DNA of 64,000 bases from NCBI RefSeq assembly GCF_024519315.1, contig NZ_JANIIC010000033.1:1-64000 (forward strand), in the 5' to 3' direction. Below, one piece after another: positions 25,822-33,596 of this stretch (its first letter is position 1; the number at the start of each line of letters is the position of its first letter). The notes beneath the pieces were generated by a model that ran no database searches, was not told the DNA's origin, and was given only the letters and a program-made list of their open reading frames with translations. This stretch comes from Streptomyces malaysiensis subsp. samsunensis (lineage in GTDB: Bacteria > Actinomycetota > Actinomycetes > Streptomycetales > Streptomycetaceae). The position numbers and the translations under genes were made by a program.

Positions 25822-27068
25822 GGGCGGGCCTGCCTTTCCATGAGTCGGCCGGTGGGTTCGGTCGGCGCGCCATGGTCGGCGATCTTCCGGCCGCGCAGCC
25901 AGGTGGACCGTACGACGCCGTGCAGCGTCCTGCCCGCGTAGGCGGTGACCTGGTTGCGGTGATGGAGGGCGGCGGGGTCGACGGTGAAGGTCTCGTCGGG
26001 GGCGAGGACCGCGAAGTCGGCGTCGCGCCCGGCCTCGATGGCGCCCTTACGGTCGAGACCGACGGGCGCGGCGGGGCCGGTGGACATCCAGCGGGCCACG
26101 TCGTGCGGGGTGTGGCCGCGCCGCCGGGCCGCCGTCCAGACGGCGGGGAGCCCGAGCTGGAGCGAGGAGATGCCGCCCCAGGCCCGCCCGAAGTCGCCGA
26201 CCTTGAGGTCGGCCGTACAGGGCGAGTGGTCGGAGACGACGCAGTCGATCTCCCCGGCCGCCAGGCCCGCCCACAGCGCGTCCTGGTCGGCGGCCTCCCT
26301 GATGGGCGGACAGCATGTGAACTCCGTGGCGCCGTCGGGCACTTCCTCGGCGGTGAGGGTCAGGAAGTGCGGGCAGGTCTCCACGGTGATCCGGACGCCC
26401 TCGCGGCGGGCTTCGGCGATCAGCGGCAGGGCGTCGGCGGACGACAGGTGCAGCACGTGGACGCGGGCGTCGAGCGCGGGGGCGAGTGCGATGAGGCGCG
26501 CGATGGCCTCGTGCTCGGCGGCGCGCGGGCGTGAGGCGAGGAAGTCGGCGTAGCGGGGGCCGGTGGGCGGTGGCGCGCCGTCGATGAGGCGGGGGTCCTC
26601 GGCGTGGACGATGAGCAGCCCGCCGAAGCCCGCGATCTCACGGAGGGCGGTCTCGAGCCGGTCGGGTGCGAGTGGCGGAAATTCGTCCACGCCGGAGGGC
26701 GGCAGAAACGCCTTGAAGCCGAGGACGCCCGCGTTGTGCAGGGAGCGCAGGGCCGGGACGTTTCCGGGCACCGCGCCGCCCCGGAAGCCGATGTCGACAT
26801 GGGCCGAGCGCCGGGCGACCGCCCGTTTGGCCTCCAGGGCGGCGACGGTCGTGGTGGGCGGAATGCTGTTGAGCGGCATGTCGACCAGGGTGGTGACGCC
26901 GCAGGCCGCGGCGGCTCGGCTGGCGGAGGCGAACCCCTCCCATGCGGTGCGGCCGGGGTCGTTGACATGGACGTGGGTGTCGACGAGGCCGGGGAGGAGG
27001 ACGTCGTCGCCGAGGTCCTCGACCCGCGCGCCGTCACCCGCCGTGACCGGCGCGGACCGCGAGCGCAA
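25818..27068 (-). CDS. allB: Allantoinase, short N-terminus with TTG start
   Basis: The frame gives 416 residues from TTG 27068 (MRSRSAPVTAGDGARVEDLG). The amidohydrolase core is intact: LPGLVDTHVHVNDPGRTAWE with the metal HxH, the carboxylated Lys in GVLGFKAFLPPSGVDEFP, HAEDPRL, VHVLHLSSADALP, ETCPHFLT and CVVSDHSPCTADLKVGDFGR. It converts allantoin to allantoate. Family members usually have about 30 more residues (the first beta strands) before DVLLPG. Here the upstream frame is Arg/Pro-rich and no ATG/GTG or SD is present. Either it starts at a poor TTG or its 5' end has been lost. It is divergent from the IclR regulator. Confidence 0.9.
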   Translation of the reverse strand: MRSRSAPVTAGDGARVEDLGDDVLLPGLVDTHVHVNDPGRTAWEGFASASRAAAACGVTTLVDMPLNSIPPTTTVAALEAKRAVARRSAHVDIGFRGGAVPGNVPALRSLHNAGVLGFKAFLPPSGVDEFPPLAPDRLETALREIAGFGGLLIVHAEDPRLIDGAPPPTGPRYADFLASRPRAAEHEAIARLIALAPALDARVHVLHLSSADALPLIAEARREGVRITVETCPHFLTLTAEEVPDGATEFTCCPPIREAADQDALWAGLAAGEIDCVVSDHSPCTADLKVGDFGRAWGGISSLQLGLPAVWTAARRRGHTPHDVARWMSTGPAAPVGLDRKGAIEAGRDADFAVLAPDETFTVDPAALHHRNQVTAYAGRTLHGVVRSTWLRGRKIADHGAPTEPTGRLMERQARP

Positions 27069-27174
27069 GCCCGCTGTGGGCGTCGCCCGGGACCGGTAGG
27101 CTGCCCGTGGCCGGTCGGCAGCGGATCGTCACCGTGTGCGGGCCGGTGCCGACCGCTGGGAAAGGAACACCGAC

Positions 27175-27954
27175 GTGCCGTCCGCCGAGTCCAAGACCGC
27201 CGCCACCACCGCCGGATCCGGTGGCGTCCAGTCCCTGGAGCGCGCCTTCGATCTGCTGGAGCGGATGGCCGACGCCGGGGGCGAGGTCGGGCTGAGCGAG
27301 CTCTCCACCAGCAGCGGGCTGCCGCTGCCCACCATTCACCGGCTGATGCGCACCCTGGTGGCCTGCGGCTACGTCCGCCAGCAGCCCAACCGCCGCTATG
27401 CCCTCGGGCCCCGGCTGATCCGGCTCGGCGAGAGCTCGTCCCGGCTGCTGGGCACCTGGGCGCGGCCGTATCTGGCGCGGCTGGTGGAGGAGACCGGCGA
27501 GACGGCGAACATGGCGCTGCTGGACGGCGACGAGGTGGTGTACGTCGCGCAGGTGCCCTCGCGCCACTCGATGCGGATGTTCACCGAGGTCGGGCGGCGG
27601 GTGCTGCCCCACACCACGGGCGTCGGCAAGGCGCTGCTGGCGGACACGCCCCCCGAGGAGGTGCGCGCCCTGCTGGCCCGCACCGGTATGCCCGCGGCGA
27701 CCGAGAAGACGATCACCTCGCCGGAGGTGTTCCTCGACGCGCTGCGGCAGGTACGCGAACAGGGCTACGCGGTGGACGACAACGAGCAGGAGATGGGCGT
27801 GCGCTGCCTCGCGGTCCCGGTGCCCGACTCCCCCGCACCGGCGGCCATCTCCATCTCGGGCCCGGCGGGCCGGGTGACGGACGAGGCCACGCAGGAGATC
27901 GTGCCGATCCTCCAGGAGGTCGCGGCCGAGCTGTCCGGAGCGCTGGCCGCCTGA
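27175..27954 (+). CDS. allR: IclR-family regulator, AllR-like
   Basis: The product is 259 residues from GTG 27175, with AAAGGAA upstream. The N-terminal winged HTH is VQSLERAFDLLERMADAGGE, VGLSELSTSSGLPLPTIHRL and YVRQQPNRRYALGPRLIRLG. The C-terminal IclR effector domain has MALLDGDEVVYVAQVPSRHS, TEVGRRVLPHTTGVGKALLA, AVDDNEQEMGVRCLAVPVPD and AISISGPAGRV. Its place beside allantoinase/allantoicase, with malate synthase nearby, matches AllR, the IclR repressor of allantoin use, whose ligands in other bacteria are allantoin and glyoxylate. Likely targets are the divergent allantoinase operon and aceB. Confidence 0.9.
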   Translation: MPSAESKTAATTAGSGGVQSLERAFDLLERMADAGGEVGLSELSTSSGLPLPTIHRLMRTLVACGYVRQQPNRRYALGPRLIRLGESSSRLLGTWARPYLARLVEETGETANMALLDGDEVVYVAQVPSRHSMRMFTEVGRRVLPHTTGVGKALLADTPPEEVRALLARTGMPAATEKTITSPEVFLDALRQVREQGYAVDDNEQEMGVRCLAVPVPDSPAPAAISISGPAGRVTDEATQEIVPILQEVAAELSGALAA

Positions 27955-28166
27955 CGGCGGAGGGGACCGCTGAACCGCTCGGCTCGATGAGGCGCGGCCC
28001 TCGCGGCGGGCCCGGGGCCGAATGCCCGACCGGAACCACCGCCGGGCAGCCCGACGTCACGTTCGACGCACGCGGCCCATGGCGCGAGCGCGGGCGACCC
28101 GCGGGAACGCCACAGGCTCGGGCCGGGCCGACCGCGGGCGTGCGCGGGACTGCCCGGCCTGCCCGG

Positions 28167-28583
28167 TCAGTCTCTTCCTCTGCCCGCTTGCGGAACGTTT
28201 CCGAACTGGTCGATCGCCGCGCGGACGCTCGTCAGGGCGGGGCCCAGGGCGCTGACCGAGCCCAGGGCGCCCGCGATGAGGAGCAGTGAGCGGCGCAGTC
28301 GGTGCAGCTCGGGGGCGCCGGTGCGGGCCATGGCGTCGAGCGAGGCGAGCTCGTCGTCCGCGATCGCCCGGTCCGGTAATTCCGCCGGGTGGGCGGCGAG
28401 ATCGCGCCTGAGCCGGGCCACGGCACGGCGCAGCTCGCCCGTCCTCGGATCGTCATCGGTGCCCGCCACTCGCCTGGCTTCCACGACTGCGGCGCCCTCC
28501 ACTGACAAGGCTCCGGGTTCGCCCCGGAGCCTCGCGCCATCGTTGGCCAACACTGCCCTTCTCCCCCTCGCGCCATCTCGCAC
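28167..28583 (-). CDS. DUF5955-like hypothetical protein
   Basis: The product is 138 residues from GTG 28583, with GAGAGGGGG upstream. The frame is open 11 codons further but without an SD. It is helical and charged: RTGELRRAVARLRRDLAAHP, RAIADDELASLDAMARTGAP, HRLRRSLLLIAGALGSVSAL and VRAAIDQFGNVPQ. The pattern is that of a small Streptomyces family that I believe is DUF5955, found in the same place between the allantoin genes and malate synthase in other species. The GALGSVSALGPALTSVRAAI end resembles a coiled-coil dimer. Function unknown. Confidence 0.75.
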   Translation of the reverse strand: MRDGARGRRAVLANDGARLRGEPGALSVEGAAVVEARRVAGTDDDPRTGELRRAVARLRRDLAAHPAELPDRAIADDELASLDAMARTGAPELHRLRRSLLLIAGALGSVSALGPALTSVRAAIDQFGNVPQAGRGRD

Positions 28584-28759
28584 GACCCTGCCCCCTCTCC
28601 CGCATGGCCGCCCCAACCCTCCACCTCACGTGGATTCGGACACAAGGGGCCGCGGATCAGTTAACGCCACTCAGTGCACGACGCGCTATACGGAGAGCGA
28701 AAATCAGACCGGCTGGGATGAAGCCCCCGCTCGGCCCTCGGGTGCGGTATGCAGGGGCC

Positions 28760-29368
28760 ATGGATCGCACTTCGGAGGAGTCCGCGCAGGTCGCCGGGAT
28801 CGTACTGGCGGCGGGGGGCGGACGGCGGCTGGGCGGGCGGCCCAAGGCACTTTTGACGCATCGGGGGCGGCCGCTGGTGGAACACGCGGCGCACGCGCTG
28901 CTGGCGGGCGGCTGCGCGCCGGTGCACATCGTGCTGGGCGCCGGGGCGGAGACCGTACGGGAGCGGGCAAGGCTGCCCGGGTGCGTGCTGGTGGACAACC
29001 CCGACTGGGCGGAGGGCATGGGCTCCTCGCTGCGGGCCGGGCTCGGCTCACTGGCCGGTACGGGCGCGGGGGCGGCGCTGGTCGCGCTGGTGGACCAGCC
29101 GGGGATCGGCGCCGAGGCCGTGGCGCGGGTCGTGGCCGCGTACCGCTCGCCGTCGACCCTGGCGGCCGCCGCGTACGACGGGGAGCGGGGGCATCCGGTG
29201 CTGTTCGGCGCGGACCGGTGGGGAGACATCACGGCGAGTGCGGTGGGCGACCGGGGGGCACGCGCCTATCTGCGGGCGCACCAGTCCGCGATCACGCTCG
29301 TCGACTGCTCGGATATCGCCCGTCCGGACGACATCGACACCCCCGAGGACTTGACGCTGTTGGAGTGA
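28760..29368 (+). CDS. MobA-like nucleotidyltransferase (Mo cofactor cytidylyltransferase type)
   Basis: The product is 202 residues from ATG 28760 (MDRTSEESAQVAGIVLAAGG). It shows the NTP_transf_3 pattern: nucleotide loop VLAAGGGRRLGGRPKALLTH, VLVDNPDWAEGMGSSLRAGL, a metal-binding Asp in ALVALVDQPGIGAEAV, and RGHPVLFGADRW followed by a DIDTPEDLTLL end. That set is characteristic of MocA/MobA-like enzymes that attach CMP or GMP to the molybdenum cofactor for xanthine dehydrogenase-type enzymes. The xanthine dehydrogenase operon is about 18 kb to the right. It could serve another nucleotidyl transfer. Confidence 0.85.
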   Translation: MDRTSEESAQVAGIVLAAGGGRRLGGRPKALLTHRGRPLVEHAAHALLAGGCAPVHIVLGAGAETVRERARLPGCVLVDNPDWAEGMGSSLRAGLGSLAGTGAGAALVALVDQPGIGAEAVARVVAAYRSPSTLAAAAYDGERGHPVLFGADRWGDITASAVGDRGARAYLRAHQSAITLVDCSDIARPDDIDTPEDLTLLE

Positions 29369-29404
29369 GGGTCACCGGCGGACGAGGCGGATCAGCACGA
29401 GGCG

Positions 29405-29446
29405 GTTCAACAGAAGATTGAACTTCCACTATGGGAAACTTACTAT
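29405..29446 (+). promoter_or_regulatory. aceB promoter with overlapping inverted repeats
   Basis: -35 TTGAAC (29418-29423) and -10 TACTAT (29441-29446) are 17 bp apart. The -35 is the right arm of GTTCAA-N7-TTGAAC (29405-29423). The spacer carries TTCCACTATGGGAA (29424-29437), a near-dyad of the kind bound by IclR proteins. Both are likely operator sites, with AllR as first candidate. Confidence 0.7.
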
Positions 29447-29504
29447 CCACAACACAGAAGCATCGCGAGCGTCCAACCGAGACTCGCCTAAGGAGTGAGC
29501 GCCC

Positions 29505-31124
29505 ATGTCCGCATCAGCGCCGTCCCCGCTGACCATCGTCGACGCCGAGCCGCTGGAGCGTCAGGGAGAGGTGCTGACCGAGGCGGCCCTGGCTTTCCTG
29601 GCCGAGCTGCACCACCGCTTCACCCCGCGCCGGGACGAGCTGCTCGCGCGCCGCGCGGAGCGCCGTGCCGAGATCGCCCGCACCAGCAGCCTGGACTTCC
29701 TCCCGGAGACCGCCCACATCCGCGACGACCCCGACTGGCGCGTCGCGCCCGCACCGCCCGCCCTCGAGGACCGCCGGGTGGAGATCACCGGTCCCACCGA
29801 CCGCAAGATGACCCTCAACGCCCTCAACTCGGGCGCCAAGGTCTGGCTCGCCGACTTCGAGGACGCCTCCGCCCCCACCTGGGCGAATGTGATCGGCGGC
29901 CAGCTGAATCTGATCGACGCCTATGAGCGCCGGATCGACTTCACCTCCCCCGAGGGCAAGAGCTACACACTGCTGCCCGACGACCTGCTGGCCACCGTCG
30001 TGACCCGGCCGCGCGGCTGGCACCTCGACGAGCGCCATCTGCGGGCCGCCGACGGCAGCCCCGTCCCCGGCGCCCTCGTCGACTTCGGGCTGTACTTCTT
30101 CCACAACGCCCGCCGTCTGCTCGCCAAGGGCAAGGGGCCGTACTTCTATCTCCCCAAGACCGAGTCGTATCTCGAGGCCCGCCTGTGGAACGACGTCTTC
30201 GTCTTCGCACAGGACCACCTCTCCCTTCCGCAAGGGACGATCCGCGCCACCGTTCTGATCGAGACGATCACGGCGGCGTACGAGATGGACGAGATCCTCT
30301 ACGAGCTCCGCGACCACGCCTCCGGGCTCAACGCGGGCCGCTGGGACTATCTCTTCTCCATCGTCAAGAACTTCCGCGACGGCGGCCCCGGTTTCGTCCT
30401 CCCGGACCGCAACGCGGTCACCATGACCGCCCCGTTCATGCGCGCCTACACCGAACTGCTCGTCCGCACCTGCCACAAGCGCGGCGCGCACGCGATCGGC
30501 GGCATGGCGGCCTTCATCCCCTCGCGCCGCGACCCCGAGGTCAACGCCGTGGCGTTCGACAAGGTCAAGGCCGACAAGGACCGTGAGGCGAACGACGGCT
30601 TCGACGGCTCGTGGGTCGCCCATCCGGATCTGGTCCCGGTCGCCCGCGCCTCCTTCGACGCGGTCCTCGGCGACCGGCCGCACCAGAAGGACCGGCTGCG
30701 CGAGGACGTCCGGGTCACCGCGGCCCAGCTGATCGACATCGCCTCGCTCGACGCCAGGCCCACGCACAACGGCCTGCGCAACGCCGTACAGGTCGGCATC
30801 CGCTATATCGAGGCGTGGCTGGGCGGCCTCGGCGCCGTCGCGATCTTCAACCTGATGGAGGACGCGGCCACCGCCGAGATCTCCCGCTCCCAGATCTGGC
30901 AGTGGGTCAACGCGGGGATCGTCTTCGAGAACGGCGAGAAGGCGACGGCCGATCTCGTCCGTGAGGTCGCCGCCGAGGAGCTGGCGGCGATCCGCGAGGA
31001 GGTCGGCGAGGACGCCTTCGCGGCGGGCAGGTGGAGCCAGGCGCACGATCTGCTGCTGAGGGTCGCGCTGGACGAGAACTACACCGAGTTCCTGACGCTG
31101 CCCGCGTACGAGCTGCTGGACTGA
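29505..31124 (+). CDS. aceB: Malate synthase A
   Basis: The product is 539 residues from ATG 29505, with AAGGAG 8 bases upstream. This is a full-length malate synthase A: TDRKMTLNALNSGAKVWLAD and FEDASAPTWANVIGGQLNLI, VVTRPRGWHLDERHLRAADG (Arg that binds glyoxylate), LPKTESYLEARLWNDVFVFA with the Mg-binding Glu, DHASGLNAGRWDYLFSIVKN, and GMAAFIPSRRDPEVN. It condenses glyoxylate with acetyl-CoA to malate. No isocitrate lyase gene is adjacent. Placed among allantoin and urate genes, its job is probably to use glyoxylate released from purines. The promoter has its own operator-like dyads and the gene ends at a strong hairpin. Confidence 0.95.
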   Translation: MSASAPSPLTIVDAEPLERQGEVLTEAALAFLAELHHRFTPRRDELLARRAERRAEIARTSSLDFLPETAHIRDDPDWRVAPAPPALEDRRVEITGPTDRKMTLNALNSGAKVWLADFEDASAPTWANVIGGQLNLIDAYERRIDFTSPEGKSYTLLPDDLLATVVTRPRGWHLDERHLRAADGSPVPGALVDFGLYFFHNARRLLAKGKGPYFYLPKTESYLEARLWNDVFVFAQDHLSLPQGTIRATVLIETITAAYEMDEILYELRDHASGLNAGRWDYLFSIVKNFRDGGPGFVLPDRNAVTMTAPFMRAYTELLVRTCHKRGAHAIGGMAAFIPSRRDPEVNAVAFDKVKADKDREANDGFDGSWVAHPDLVPVARASFDAVLGDRPHQKDRLREDVRVTAAQLIDIASLDARPTHNGLRNAVQVGIRYIEAWLGGLGAVAIFNLMEDAATAEISRSQIWQWVNAGIVFENGEKATADLVREVAAEELAAIREEVGEDAFAAGRWSQAHDLLLRVALDENYTEFLTLPAYELLD

Positions 31125-31159
31125 GCCGCCGTCCCCGTACGCGCGTCCCGTACGCGGAA

Positions 31160-31193
31160 GGGCCCGGACCGTGGGGGCGTACGGTCCGGGCCC
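31160..31193. terminator. Hairpin between convergent aceB and deaminase genes
   Basis: GGGCCCGGACCGT (31160-31172) pairs perfectly with ACGGTCCGGGCCC (31181-31193), 8-nt loop. It lies 35 bp after aceB and 48 bp from the stop of the leftward deaminase gene, so it can serve both. Confidence 0.85.
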
Positions 31194-31241
31194 TGATCGT
31201 CACGGGGTGTGGAGCCGGGAGCGCGGCGCGCTCCGCTGCGG

Positions 31242-32612
31242 TCAGTCGCCTTCCGCGATACGGGCCAGGCGGCGCGCCTCGGCGCGCGCCTCCCGTGCGA
31301 TCTCGTCCTCGTCCACGGTGAGCAGCCGGCCCGACTCCACCACCGGGGCGCCGTTCACCAGCGACAAGGTCACCGGGGCGGGGGCGCCGAGGACGAGGGC
31401 CGCGACCGGGTCGGCGATCGACGAGTGGCCGAGGCCGTCCAGCTTCCACAGCACCAGGTCGGCCAGTTTGCCCGGCTCCAGCGAGCCGATCTGGTCCTGG
31501 CGGCCGAGCACCCGGGCACCGCCGTAGGTGCCCAGGCGCAGCGCCTGACGGACGGTCAGCGCCTTCTCGCGGTGGCTGCCGAGCCGGTTGACCAGCAGCG
31601 CGTTGCGCAGTTCGGTGTGGAGTTCACCGGATTCGTTGGAGGCGGTGCCGTCCACGCCCAGGCCCACCGGTACGCCCGCGGCGAGCAGATCGGGGACGCG
31701 GGCGATCCCGGCGGCGAGCCGGGCGTTGGACGAGGGGCAGTGGGCCACCCCGGTGCCGGTACGGCCGAACGCCTCGATATCGGTGTCGCTCATATGGACG
31801 CAGTGGGCCATCCACACGTCCTCGCCCAGCCAGCCGGTGGACTCGAAGTAGTCGGTCGGCCCCATCCCGAACCGCTCATGGCAGAACTTCTCCTCCTCCA
31901 CCGTCTCCGAGCCGTGGGTGTGCAGCCGTACGCCCCTGCGGCGGGCCAGCGCGGCGGACTCGCGGAGCAGTTCGGTGGAGACGGAGAAGGGCGAGCAGGG
32001 CGCGACCGCGATCCGCAGCATGGCGTCGAACCCCGGGTCGTGGTGGGTGTCGATCGCCTTCTCGGTGGCGGCCAGCGCCTCCTCGGTGGACTCCACGGCG
32101 AAGTCCGGCGGCAGTCCGCCGTCGGAGGCGCCGAGGTCCATGGAGCCGCGGGCGGCGGTGAACCGCACCCCCAGTTCGCGCGCCGCCCGGATCTCGGCGC
32201 CCAGCAGATCGCCGCTTTCACGCGGAAAGACGTAGTGGTGGTCCATGGCGGTGGTGACCCCGCCGCGCACCATCATGGCGAGCGAGCCGCGGGCCGCCGC
32301 GTGGACCATCGGCTCGTCGATCCGCGCCCAGACGGGGTAGAGCGCCACCAGCCAGTCGAAGAGGTTGCTGTCCTGGGCGAGGCCGCGGGTGAGCCACTGG
32401 TAGAAGTGGTGATGGGTGTTGACCAGGCCCGGGGTCACCAGATGCCCCGTACCGTCCACCCGGCGGACGACGCCCGCCGGCCCCTCCGGCGCGCGCCCCT
32501 CGCCCACCGACTCGATGCGGTTGCCCGCGACGACGACATGGCCGGACGCGTACTCGGTGTCCTGGGCGTCCACGGTGGCGACGGCGCAGTTCTCGATGAC
32601 GATGCGGTTCAC
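31242..32612 (-). CDS. 8-oxoguanine deaminase
   Basis: The product is 456 residues from GTG 32612. It is an amidohydrolase of the cytosine/8-oxoguanine deaminase group: VTPGLVNTHHHFYQWLTRGL with the HxH metal pair, ARGSMDLGASDGGLPPD, VRLHTHGSETVEEEKFCHER, WMAHCVHMSDTDIEAFGRTG, and GLGVDGTASNESGELHTELR with the metal Asp. The LTRGLAQDSNLFDWLVALYP block is typical of this deaminase. It turns 8-oxoguanine into urate (EC 3.5.4.32), feeding the uricase encoded just upstream in the same operon. A second family, guanine deaminase, is the main alternative. Confidence 0.88.
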   Translation of the reverse strand: MNRIVIENCAVATVDAQDTEYASGHVVVAGNRIESVGEGRAPEGPAGVVRRVDGTGHLVTPGLVNTHHHFYQWLTRGLAQDSNLFDWLVALYPVWARIDEPMVHAAARGSLAMMVRGGVTTAMDHHYVFPRESGDLLGAEIRAARELGVRFTAARGSMDLGASDGGLPPDFAVESTEEALAATEKAIDTHHDPGFDAMLRIAVAPCSPFSVSTELLRESAALARRRGVRLHTHGSETVEEEKFCHERFGMGPTDYFESTGWLGEDVWMAHCVHMSDTDIEAFGRTGTGVAHCPSSNARLAAGIARVPDLLAAGVPVGLGVDGTASNESGELHTELRNALLVNRLGSHREKALTVRQALRLGTYGGARVLGRQDQIGSLEPGKLADLVLWKLDGLGHSSIADPVAALVLGAPAPVTLSLVNGAPVVESGRLLTVDEDEIAREARAEARRLARIAEGD

Positions 32613-32639
32613 GGAGCGTGGCCTTCCGTCGGGTCGGTG

Positions 32640-32709
32640 TCGGGGGTCGCGGTCGGTGGGTGGGAATCCGGTCGGTCGGCGGGGATCGCGGTCGGTCGGC
32701 GGGGGTCTG
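32640..32709. repeat. GTCGG-rich short tandem repeats
   Basis: The 97-bp gap between uricase and the deaminase consists largely of repeated gtcggtcggcgggg and gatcgcggtcggtcgg words. No gene or clear hairpin is seen. It separates two genes read in the same direction. Confidence 0.6.
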
Positions 32710-33591
32710 TCAGTCGGTGGGGATCCGGGGCTCGACGCCGTCGCGCAGCACGGTGGCCTCGATGAGCCCGTACGGCCGGTCGGCGGCGAAGTAGACCTCG
32801 TTGTCGTTGGTGAGGCCGAAGGGTTCGAGATCGACCAGGAAGTGGTGGTTGTTGGGCAGCGAGAGCCGTATCTCGTCGATCTCGGGCCAGCGCTCGATCA
32901 CCCGCGCGCCCATCTGGTAGAGCGTCTGCTGGAGCGAGAGGGAGTAGGTCTCGGCGAACGCGCTCAGCAGATGGCCGCGCGCCTCGCCATAGCCGTGGTC
33001 CCAGTCCGGCATCGGCCGGGTGTCATCGCTCCAGCCGTAGCGCCAGCGGGCGTGCACATCGGTGGCGAGGATGCGGTCGTGGGCCTCCTGGAGCGTGGTG
33101 TACCTGTCCTTGACATAGCCCCAGAACTCGGAGTCCGTGGTGTTCAGGACGGTGAGGCCGGTGAGCCCGGAGATCACCTCCCAGCACTCGCCGTCATAGC
33201 CGATCTGGGCGGTGCGGACCTCCTGGCCGCGCCGGACGAAGGAGTGCTGGGCGCTCCCGGCGGTCTCGATCCGCTCCCAGGCGTATTCCTCGACGCGGAC
33301 GCGGGCGCGGTGGATGGACTCCTGGCCGGTGACGAAGTGGCGGGCCAGCCGGATGCCGAACTCCTCGGCCGTGTCGATGCCGTGCTCCTTGGCGAAGGCG
33401 TACACGGTGTTCTTGGTGGTGTCGGTCGTCAGGACATTGGCGTTGCTGCCGGAGAGGTGGACCGCGTCCATCTCCCCGGACAGGGCCACCGAGACGCTGA
33501 GGTCCTTGATGTGGTGCACGGCGCCGTCGCGCACCACCCGGACGACGCGGGTTTCGGCTTTGCCGTACTGGTTCTGGCCGAGCGTGGGCAT
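32710..33591 (-). CDS. Urate oxidase (uricase)
   Basis: The product is 293 residues from ATG 33591, 5 bp after the stop of the upstream fusion gene. Two T-fold halves are present with the active-site pieces: QNQYGKAETRVVRVVRDG at the N-terminus, TDTTKNTVYAFAKEHG (the Thr and Lys of the catalytic pair), ARHFVTGQESIHRARVRVEE, GLTVLNTTDSEFWGYVKD, LSLQQTLYQMGARVIERWPE and SLPNNHHFLVDLEPFGLTND. It oxidises urate with O2 to 5-hydroxyisourate and H2O2, without a metal. Its product is handled by the HIU hydrolase domain encoded immediately upstream. Confidence 0.95.
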   Translation of the reverse strand: MPTLGQNQYGKAETRVVRVVRDGAVHHIKDLSVSVALSGEMDAVHLSGSNANVLTTDTTKNTVYAFAKEHGIDTAEEFGIRLARHFVTGQESIHRARVRVEEYAWERIETAGSAQHSFVRRGQEVRTAQIGYDGECWEVISGLTGLTVLNTTDSEFWGYVKDRYTTLQEAHDRILATDVHARWRYGWSDDTRPMPDWDHGYGEARGHLLSAFAETYSLSLQQTLYQMGARVIERWPEIDEIRLSLPNNHHFLVDLEPFGLTNDNEVYFAADRPYGLIEATVLRDGVEPRIPTD

Positions 33592-33596
33592 CGGTG

